Positions 27,239 to 34,158 of a stretch of DNA of 64,000 bases are shown here, piece by piece. This stretch comes from Candidatus Hermodarchaeota archaeon (GTDB lineage Archaea > Asgardarchaeota > Hermodarchaeia > Hermodarchaeales > Hermodarchaeaceae). Below the pieces are notes generated by a model. The model saw only the letters and a list, made by a program, of their open reading frames with translations. It did not search any database and was not told the origin of the DNA. The stretch's first letter is position 1; each line of letters starts with the position of its first letter. Both the position numbers and the translations under genes were made by a program. The stretch is taken from the NCBI GenBank assembly GCA_016839805.1, contig JAEOTO010000007.1, positions 1 through 64,000 on the forward strand, in the 5' to 3' direction.

Positions 27239-27338
27239 TTTTTTCTATCACCAACCCCTATCTGTTTACTCCCTGGGTACAATGGATTCGTTTAATGAAA
27301 TTTAAGCCCTTGGTTTTCAATAAGATTACTCCTTGATG

Positions 27339-28157
27339 TTATTGGATAGGTGGTAAATCTGAAATCTGTAATCCCTTGTCACCAATGATGAGCAGGAGAG
27401 GATTCATTTGGTGACTCGTTCCGCGCATCTTTCCAATTTCAATTGTTCGTATTCGAACATTTCCCTGGCTCATTAGCTTCATCATTAGAACTCCATCCAT
27501 AAGAAATCCTTCCACATCGAAGCGTCCTATACTTGTTTCAGTGGGACTCTCTACAGCGACTAAGCAAGTGGCTTCGCTCATCCGTAGGGAACGGACTAAA
27601 TTCAATAGGTCATGTCGAATACGAAATAGGTCCTTGTGTTGGAGGGTTAGTGTGGAAATGGAATCAATTGCTACACGTTTAGCTTTAATTCGTCGGATTT
27701 CACGATGAATTAATGATAGTAACGATTCCATCGTAAATTCTTCACGACCAAGCACAGGATGTTCAGGTTTCAACACTACTCGCTCGTTTTGAATCATAGG
27801 CGATGCATCGACTAGCGCTAATTTGCCGGTTTCCATCAATTCCTCAAGCTTCCATCCAAACTGGTCCATATTACGGAAAGTCGAAGCAAGAGATTCTTCC
27901 ATGGAAACTAAAACCCCGGGTTCATCGAACTCAGTTGCACCCATGTAGAGAAACTGGTTCATCAAGATCGATTTTCCGGTTCCGGGGCCACCACTAATGA
28001 GGATCACTGAACCCTTGGGAAAGCCACCGTGCAATGCTTCATCTAACCCTGGAATGCCTGATTTGGTCTTTTCAGTCACACTAATCCCCCGATTAGGTGG
28101 TCTCCTTACAAAGAAGTAACCTTTATTGTAGTTTAATAGGTTTGTGTCTCTTCTCAA
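27339..28157 (-). CDS. KaiC/RAD55-family ATPase
   Basis: A single-domain RecA-type ATPase of 246-272 residues. It has SGIPGLDEALHGGFPKGS, intact P-loop SGGPGTGKS, Walker B-like KRVAIDSISTL, and the KaiC-typical ending GKMRGTSHQMNP. It probably forms hexamers and binds ATP; archaeal members often work in signalling with receiver proteins or in motility. The ATG at 28157 gives a 26-residue basic leader; GTG 28079 (VTEKTKSGIPGLDE) with a G-rich site upstream is the likelier start. It is the first gene of the minus-strand set continuing, 100 bases on, to the GTPase. Confidence 0.88.
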   Translation of the reverse strand: MRRDTNLLNYNKGYFFVRRPPNRGISVTEKTKSGIPGLDEALHGGFPKGSVILISGGPGTGKSILMNQFLYMGATEFDEPGVLVSMEESLASTFRNMDQFGWKLEELMETGKLALVDASPMIQNERVVLKPEHPVLGREEFTMESLLSLIHREIRRIKAKRVAIDSISTLTLQHKDLFRIRHDLLNLVRSLRMSEATCLVAVESPTETSIGRFDVEGFLMDGVLMMKLMSQGNVRIRTIEIGKMRGTSHQMNPLLLIIGDKGLQISDLPPIQ

Positions 28158-28279
28158 TATAATGGTAAACGACTACAGACTTCCCAAAACCTTTTTTCGT
28201 GTACAATGAGACTAGAGTATAGTTCGGGCTCCAGATTGGGTGATGAATGAAAGCACGTTAATTCTCAGAAGGGGCTATT

Positions 28280-28987
28280 ATGCTTCTCGATCCTATACTT
28301 CATGGAGGACTCCCACACGGTGCTAGTATTGTACTGGTAGGTTCTCCTGGTTCGGGAAAAACCTCTTTTTGCCTCCAACTAGCTCTTGAAGCAACTCATA
28401 ATGGGCAAGATGCTCTTTACTTATCAACTGAGAATACACCGTCCAATATCATCCAACACTCTCGGAGCTTTGGCATTCCACTTGGATCGAATGTTAAAGA
28501 AAATAAAATTCAATTCGTCGATGCTTATAGCTGGCGCCTTGGCATGCGAAAAGATCCTTTTGCAATCAGTCGAATTAGTAATCCAGGTAACCTAAATGAG
28601 GTTAATTTGATTATTACTGATCAAGCAAAACTATTAGCGCCAGGTTCTTTGATTGTAATAGATTCTGTTTCTGGCCTAAGTCTTTCTGCTCCAGATGAAC
28701 AGCGAATTCGTACTTTTGTTCATAGCTTGGCTCAACGGATATCTACAATGGATAAGATACTGATGTTCATCCTGGAAGATCAAGCTCATGATATCAGACT
28801 GATAACAAACCTCCGATCACTTGTACATGGCTCAATACAAACTAAAACCGTTGATGGTGCCGATGGTTGTCTATACTGGAAGATTCGGATGTACAGTCTT
28901 ATCGGGGCAAATCACGCTACACGCTGGTTTAATAATTTACTCGGGGCAAAGGGCTTAACACTAAATGGAGGGACGACCGATAAGTGA
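28280..28987 (+). CDS. RecA/KaiC-like ATPase
   Basis: 235 residues. Begins DPILHGGLPHGASIVLVGSPGSGKTSF, giving an intact P-loop at about 22-30, then LYLSTENTPSNIIQHSRSFG and a Walker B-like SLIVIDSVSGL. The C-terminus lacks the full KaiC RGT motif, so it is a shorter variant. It is divergent from the KaiC gene on the minus strand and overlaps the next RecA-like gene by 23 bases, suggesting that the two products are made in fixed ratio and may form mixed rings. Function unknown. Confidence 0.8.
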   Translation: MLLDPILHGGLPHGASIVLVGSPGSGKTSFCLQLALEATHNGQDALYLSTENTPSNIIQHSRSFGIPLGSNVKENKIQFVDAYSWRLGMRKDPFAISRISNPGNLNEVNLIITDQAKLLAPGSLIVIDSVSGLSLSAPDEQRIRTFVHSLAQRISTMDKILMFILEDQAHDIRLITNLRSLVHGSIQTKTVDGADGCLYWKIRMYSLIGANHATRWFNNLLGAKGLTLNGGTTDK

Positions 28988-29660
28988 GTTAATCACAGTG
29001 ACCTTTGCACCCAAAGGGGCATTAGAAATCCCCCGAGGGTCTCAAATCCTAATCGTCGGTCCTCCAGGCGTCGTAAAAACTACTTTTGCACTTAGATATC
29101 TAGCAGACAGATTGAAGGGAAATGAACAAGCGGTATTTGCCACGACTCTTTGGTCCCCTGAGCAAGTACGTGAAACCATCAGTCAGTTCGGTAGTAAGAA
29201 ACTCGCAACACAACTTCGTATAGCAGATGGAGTATCTTGCGTAACAGCTCGCCCTTCATCAGAACCGTTTGCTTTTCAAAATCTTTACGATTTAAACACT
29301 ATCAGTCTCGTGATGATTCAAGCCATTTCTGATATCAAAAATGGACATCTCTGTATAGATAATCTAACAACCCTCATGACTTACTCAGCCCCTCTGTTGG
29401 TAATTAAGTTTTTACAAGTACTTTGCGCCAGAGTCAAGGATCGAGGGTTAACAGGGCTTTACTTACTCGAAGATGGCGTCCACTCAAAAGAAGTCGTAGC
29501 TACTTTACGCTTTTCTGTCGATGGAGTTATCGAAATCCACGATGAAGAAGAATCCGATGAACTCATTCACAAAATCCGATTAGTACATCTTCGTGGAACC
29601 CAAGTTGATACACGATGGCTATTATATAACGAAAAACGACCTCTCCGACGAGTATCATAA
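28965..29660 (+). CDS. RecA/KaiC-like protein with altered P-loop
   Basis: 231 residues, same family as its upstream neighbour. Its P-loop reads GPPGVVKTT instead of the usual GxxGxGKT: the Gly before the Lys is Val (codon GTA). This should weaken or change nucleotide binding. The rest is recognisable, including a Walker B-like HLCIDNLTTL and the C-terminal VHLRGTQVDTRWLLY, the KaiC-type RGT segment missing from the upstream protein. The pair together thus look like complementary subunits. The start ATG at 28965 is inside the upstream gene. Confidence 0.75.
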   Translation: MEGRPISELITVTFAPKGALEIPRGSQILIVGPPGVVKTTFALRYLADRLKGNEQAVFATTLWSPEQVRETISQFGSKKLATQLRIADGVSCVTARPSSEPFAFQNLYDLNTISLVMIQAISDIKNGHLCIDNLTTLMTYSAPLLVIKFLQVLCARVKDRGLTGLYLLEDGVHSKEVVATLRFSVDGVIEIHDEEESDELIHKIRLVHLRGTQVDTRWLLYNEKRPLRRVS

Positions 29661-29734
29661 TTGATACTCTGATGACTACTAAATATTGGCCTATTATTGC
29701 AAAGAAGTATATTTCGAGTGATTAAGAGTGGAAT

Positions 29735-30352
29735 CTAAGCTTCTTGAATACTTTGAACGTTTGTTGGTCTCAATCTTTGATTTACTTCTTCTGAATTCGG
29801 AGTTTCTTTTGATTTCGGTGGAAAAAGATAGTAGATCATGTCCTCAAAAGTCTCGATAAAACCGGGGACCAGTACGATAGCTACAATACAGAGAATAAAA
29901 ACACCTACTACTCCAAGGACAAAACTCATGGGGTAGTGAGCAAGTTCCCAAGGGAGTATTCCCAAATACACTAACCAGATTTCATATACGACTCGAAGAA
30001 CGTTTGCCACAAAAAGCATGATAGTGACAACTATTACTGCAAGAATTTTTCTGGGCCATGTCCCCCGTGGCAATGGCAAAATCAATCCAGCAAATACGGC
30101 GATGACTTGAATACCAGTACATTCACGTACGATTTGGAATTGTTGAAATCCTATGACGGCAACGTAAACGGCTCCATGCAACCAATCGACAGTGATGACT
30201 GAAGGAACCCCTATCCACGTGAGTAAAATTGCTGAAACGTAAGCGGTTGGAATAGCAAGAATGAATGGTTGGGGTAAGAAGTATACTAAAAGCGTTACAA
30301 TCACAGCAATACATAGGTACAAAACAAGCGCTCTAGGAGTCGGCCTTTCCAT
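29735..30352 (-). CDS. Archaeosortase/exosortase family protein
   Basis: A 205-residue membrane protein from ATG 30352, with about six or seven helices. It carries the family active-site pattern: Cys78 in VRECTGIQ, Arg120 in VANVLRVVYEIW and His139 in LAHYPMSF, each at the edge of a membrane helix. Archaeosortases remove C-terminal sorting tails (motif, helix, basic end) from exported proteins and are thought to move them to a lipid anchor. Three proteins in this window end in an IPGFPI motif, a helix and a basic tail, and are likely substrates. The frame stays open up to 30523, but that extension is low-complexity and lies antisense to a better membrane-protein gene. Confidence 0.82.
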   Translation of the reverse strand: MERPTPRALVLYLCIAVIVTLLVYFLPQPFILAIPTAYVSAILLTWIGVPSVITVDWLHGAVYVAVIGFQQFQIVRECTGIQVIAVFAGLILPLPRGTWPRKILAVIVVTIMLFVANVLRVVYEIWLVYLGILPWELAHYPMSFVLGVVGVFILCIVAIVLVPGFIETFEDMIYYLFPPKSKETPNSEEVNQRLRPTNVQSIQEA

Positions 30353-30566
30353 GTCTTCAGAATCCTCTTCAGCTTCTCTTGTTTCCTCGTCACGGGCTAT
30401 TGTTGTTTTGTCCGTGGTTATTGGGTTCACCGTCCTGGTCGCTGGTGGAGTTGCTTTCATTTTAGGATTAAATCTTCTGGGAGAAGCTCTCGTTCTTGCG
30501 GGCGTGTTTCTCTTTGCGTTCACAATGCTGTGTTATTTGGCTGCACGCCGCAACCGGAACCAATAA
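30351..30566 (+). CDS. Small two-helix membrane protein divergent from the archaeosortase
   Basis: 71 residues: a Ser-rich N-terminus (MSSESSSASLVSSSR), two hydrophobic helices (about 16-38 and 41-63) and a basic end (AARRNRNQ). An AGGAG site lies 11 bases before the ATG. The well-formed topology favours this strand over the opposing basic low-complexity frame. Its ATG at 30351 overlaps the archaeosortase start codon at 30352, so each gene's promoter would lie in the other. Family unknown; it could assist the sortase. Confidence 0.5.
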   Translation: MSSESSSASLVSSSRAIVVLSVVIGFTVLVAGGVAFILGLNLLGEALVLAGVFLFAFTMLCYLAARRNRNQ

Positions 30567-30649
30567 GCATGTACTCGTGTTTTCCCATTATTAGACTTAT
30601 CCCTTCTCTGGGCGAAGGATTGCTTGCATTAACAGTTTCAAAGGATGAT

Positions 30650-33325
30650 TTATTTCCAAAGTGGCAGAAGGAACACAAATTTTGCTCCTTTAGAATAATC
30701 ATTTTCTACCCGATTTTCAACCCAGATCTGGCCACCATATCTTCCAATTATTCTTTGAACGAGTGTTAATCCAATTCCAGACCCTTGGGCTTTCTCACCT
30801 ATCCGACGGGTAAACCTAGCGAAAATTAATTTCTTCAATTCATCTGAGATTCCAGGACCTTGGTCGGTTAATTCAATTCTTAAAAACCGTTTGTTATCAT
30901 CCGGGCTCACATTGACTTCAATCTCAACCTTTTCTCGGCGATCGAATTTGGTTGCATTGTGTAATAGGTTATAGAAGAGATCAAGTAACAATTCATCAGC
31001 TAAGATCATGTATTTTCCAGGATGTATGTTGGTATCAACCCGAATGGTCTTCTTTGGAAATGCTTGTTTAACTGCATTTAACGCACTCTGGAAGTCGGGT
31101 TCTATATCCCGCACCCCTAAATGTGGTCGTGTTGCATCAATTCGCGAAAACTTTCTAACACGACCAATTAGAGCGGAACTCCTCTCCACTTGCTCTAATG
31201 CAACCTGAAGCTGTTCACGAAGCGGTTCAGGAACATCAGGATCATAGAGTTGAATTTCTAATGCTGATAATATCGCTTGGTTGATGTTATTTAGATCATG
31301 CGCCATTAAATCAGTGAAAAATTCAGCTCGAGCTTTCGCCTCCTCGAGTTCTTTTTCTGCTTCTTTACGCTCTGTTATGTCACGGGCAACTAGAATGTAG
31401 CCTAATGGTACACTTTCTGCTCCATAAAGAATTGCGGCACTGATATCCGCTGGAAAAGTAGAACCATCTTTATGGATAAGTGTAAATTGTTCGGGTTTAG
31501 CAATACCTGTTTCTTTTGTAGATTCCAGGTTTTTGATGGCTCTCTTCCGATCCTCCGGTATTACCAATTCAAAACAACTTTTTCCAATTAATTCATCGAT
31601 TGCATCATATCCAAGTAATTTGATTGCTCGATCATTCACTAATGTGATATTTCCCTCTGCATCCGTAACCATGATGGCATCAGGTGAGGTTTCAACAAGT
31701 GCACGATAACGAGATTCAGATTGTTTGAGGATATCGTCTGCAATCATACGTTGAGTAATATCGCGACATACACCACGAAATCCAATAACCTGATTTGATT
31801 CATCGAAAATAGGTCGTGAACTCGTTTCCAGAATCAAAGTGTTTCCATCACGATGGAAAAAGTGATTGACTAAACTTCGAAATGAGCGATTTTGGTTCCC
31901 ACGTTCAGAAAAAGTGGTTCTTACTTCTTCGATTTCTGAAGGTTCCATTAAATCCCATAGTTCTCTTCCAATGATTTGTCCAGCTGTATAGCCCAATATA
32001 TCTTCAACTGAACAATTAGAATAGGTGAATTTGAACTCTTGGTCTACTTCCCAAACCCAATCAGCAGTGTCTTCAACAAGTAAACGGAATTTCTCTTCAG
32101 ATTCTTTGAGCGCCTCTTCAGCGATTTTTCGTTCCGTTACATCCTCTCCAGAACTAAGTATTCCCGTCATAGTTCCATCATCTTCACGAAGAACTGTCGT
32201 ATGCCACTGAATGATGCGCTCGGATCCATCCTTTCTGATGATAGGGTTTTCCACAAACTCTTTTAATTCACATTGTCCAGTCAAGGCTTTTTCATAAAAT
32301 TCCTTCATTGCTGTGCGGTTAGGTTCAGTGATGCAGGTATCAAAATAATTCTGACCTATCAGTTCGTTTTCCGTATACCCGAAAATTTCACAGGCTTTCC
32401 TATTAACTAGGAAAATACGCTGTTGTACATCAATCCCTATAAATGCTGCACCAGCGATTTCTAAATATTGCTGCCCTCGATCGCGTTCGTGGAATAGCGC
32501 CTCTTGCGACACTTTGCGTTCAGTAATATCTCTTGTAACTTCAACACATCCAATGACATTTCCTTCTTCATCCTTGAGTGGATAACCACGAATGAACCAA
32601 TACCGACCATCAGGTGTGCTCATTTCATTCTCTTTGACCTCACCGGTTTTTCGGGCTTCGACTATCGGGCATCCTTCACAAGGAGTTTCCCTTCCAGGCC
32701 AAACTTCGTAGCAAAATCGGCCAGTTATCTCATCAAGGGTAAGGTTCACTGAATCTGCGGCAGCTCGGTTCGCCCATATAATCCGGTTTTCCATATCCTG
32801 ATAGATTACATGTTCAGAAATGCTATCCAAAATGAGGGACTTTTCTTCAACTATTTTTTTCAGAGCCAACTCACTCTCTTGTAATACTCGCTCAATTTCC
32901 TTACGTTCACTGATGTCCTTTTGAATTGAAATCGAATAAAGAACTTGACCATCATCATCCATAATCATGTTGGCATTCAGTAAGACCGTACGCTGGTGCC
33001 CTTCCCTATTTTGAATGATAAGTTCCTCATCGGAAATCGAGGCATTTTCCTTCCACCTTTTGAAAATCTCCATAACCTTGTCCTGGCATTCATCGGCATA
33101 AATGGTCCGAATGTGTTTACCAATTAATTCTACACGGCTATAACCTAAAGCCTGAAGAGCTGATTGGTTAACATCGAGGATTATTCCTTGAGGAGAGATC
33201 ATATAACAATACAAGGGTGCATTTTCGAAAAACAAGCGAAACCGATTATCCTCATCACGCTCCTTGGAATCCTGCGCGTCTGGCCTATTCAAAGACATAA
33301 TTTTGCACCATGACATTGAAGCCAA
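30650..33325 (-). CDS. Multi-PAS sensor histidine kinase
   Basis: 891 residues with no membrane helix, hence cytoplasmic. Five PAS domains follow one another at about 25-145, 155-275, 280-400, 405-530 and 540-660, each ending in a DITERK or similar junction. PAS2 has a CxxC-type cluster (TPCEGCPI) preceded by FCYEVWPG, a pattern that may sense redox state or bind metal. The dimerisation/phosphotransfer helix has the HDLNN H-box (MAHDLNNINQ near 683), followed by an ATPase domain with LFYNLLHNATKF (N box), DQGPGIS (G1) and GSGIGLTLVQRI (G2). The start may be ATG 33298 (MSLNRPDAQ). The nearest receiver protein is encoded at 24866-25243. Confidence 0.92.
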   Translation of the reverse strand: MASMSWCKIMSLNRPDAQDSKERDEDNRFRLFFENAPLYCYMISPQGIILDVNQSALQALGYSRVELIGKHIRTIYADECQDKVMEIFKRWKENASISDEELIIQNREGHQRTVLLNANMIMDDDGQVLYSISIQKDISERKEIERVLQESELALKKIVEEKSLILDSISEHVIYQDMENRIIWANRAAADSVNLTLDEITGRFCYEVWPGRETPCEGCPIVEARKTGEVKENEMSTPDGRYWFIRGYPLKDEEGNVIGCVEVTRDITERKVSQEALFHERDRGQQYLEIAGAAFIGIDVQQRIFLVNRKACEIFGYTENELIGQNYFDTCITEPNRTAMKEFYEKALTGQCELKEFVENPIIRKDGSERIIQWHTTVLREDDGTMTGILSSGEDVTERKIAEEALKESEEKFRLLVEDTADWVWEVDQEFKFTYSNCSVEDILGYTAGQIIGRELWDLMEPSEIEEVRTTFSERGNQNRSFRSLVNHFFHRDGNTLILETSSRPIFDESNQVIGFRGVCRDITQRMIADDILKQSESRYRALVETSPDAIMVTDAEGNITLVNDRAIKLLGYDAIDELIGKSCFELVIPEDRKRAIKNLESTKETGIAKPEQFTLIHKDGSTFPADISAAILYGAESVPLGYILVARDITERKEAEKELEEAKARAEFFTDLMAHDLNNINQAILSALEIQLYDPDVPEPLREQLQVALEQVERSSALIGRVRKFSRIDATRPHLGVRDIEPDFQSALNAVKQAFPKKTIRVDTNIHPGKYMILADELLLDLFYNLLHNATKFDRREKVEIEVNVSPDDNKRFLRIELTDQGPGISDELKKLIFARFTRRIGEKAQGSGIGLTLVQRIIGRYGGQIWVENRVENDYSKGAKFVFLLPLWK

Positions 33326-33501
33326 TGAGTTTCAAACTCTAGAGGGAGGAGTATTACTGAACCAGGTGGTTAGCCTTTCATGTTCCCCAAAGTCGATCGA
33401 CTTCAAAGATTCTGTGTTGGATTACAATAAATATCTGTTTCGGGCTTTACAAAAAACAGTTCCAAAAACTGAGTTAATCACACCTAAATTTCCAGAACTT
33501 T

Positions 33502-33531
33502 TAACTTTTGTACTAAAAAGTACAAAAGTTA
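33502..33531. repeat. Perfect 13-base inverted repeat
   Basis: TAACTTTTGTACT and its exact complement AGTACAAAAGTTA are separated by AAAA. It sits between the histidine kinase start and the end of the DUF3467-like gene. It could be a terminator for the latter (a T-run flanks it on the minus strand) or an operator for the kinase gene. Confidence 0.6.
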
Positions 33532-33547
33532 GGAAAAAAATTGAAAG

Positions 33548-33928
33548 TTAACCGACATAGGAGGGTGTATCCGGTTTATCGGTCGGTGAACGTCGCTTCT
33601 TCTGCTGCTTCTTGATCTGTTGTTCTAGCTCCACAACCTTCTGCGTCATGTAGTTTGCTAAGTCTTTCCACATCCACGGCGCCATTTTGACAGTAGCGAC
33701 AATTTGAAAGTCAGCGTGTTCTGCTTCGAGTCTTTCTTGTTTGGTTATCTTCGGCACTTCAACATGCGAGATGAGGTTGATGAATCCTTCGTGCTGGTTG
33801 ACGCCGGCATAATACCCATTCGCGAAAATGATGCGGTGTTCTGGGCTTATAGTCACCTGAACAGGAATGCCTTTCATCCCTTCAGGTGCTGAATCTTCTT
33901 TTTTCGGTTTAGATTTATGAGTTGACAT
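33548..33928 (-). CDS. DUF3467-like protein
   Basis: About 126 residues from ATG 33928. After a Lys-rich leader comes VTISPEHRIIFANGYYAGVNQHEGFINLISHVEVPK, then a strand with VATVKMAPWMWKDLANYMTQKVVELEQQ, and a very basic end. This strand-helix layout, with MAP or MSP before a helix, is that of DUF3467, a small family of unknown role found widely in bacteria and archaea. Upstream in-frame ATG 33952 is less likely. It stands alone upstream of the kinase gene. Confidence 0.6.
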   Translation of the reverse strand: MSTHKSKPKKEDSAPEGMKGIPVQVTISPEHRIIFANGYYAGVNQHEGFINLISHVEVPKITKQERLEAEHADFQIVATVKMAPWMWKDLANYMTQKVVELEQQIKKQQKKRRSPTDKPDTPSYVG

Positions 33929-34027
33929 GCTGTCGGGTGGCAGGCACCACATAAAAGGACTGCTAAGGGTTGTTGATAGCTAAAGTTTCAGACGGTTTTA
34001 TGATATTGTGTGTTGTGTGACGGATAA

Positions 34028-34100
34028 TTTTAAATATCGCCTTCAGGCACCGGAACTCGTTCCTGTCCGTAAAGACGGGTATCCCCGATTTTTGAGGGGA
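34028..34100 (+). promoter_or_regulatory. acs upstream region with TATA-like box and several short hairpins
   Basis: TTTTAAATAT at 34028-34037 looks like a TATA box. It is followed by four small perfect hairpins: GCC/GGC (34039-34048), GGAAC/GTTCC (34052-34063), CCGT/ACGG (34067-34078) and TCCCC/GGGGA (34082-34100). The acs start lies 58 bases further on. The arrangement suggests a structured leader or a small RNA, but no known riboswitch was recognised. Confidence 0.35.
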
Positions 34101-34158
34101 AGAAGAACAGTATTGATTGAAGCATCATACTTGCTATTACATACACCGGTGACAAGCC

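Noticed and set aside
30353..30523. N-terminal extension of the archaeosortase to 30523
   Set aside because: The extension is Arg/Thr/Pro-rich low-complexity sequence lying antisense to a well-formed two-helix membrane protein with its own ribosome binding site. The ATG at 30352 starts just before the first sortase helix.
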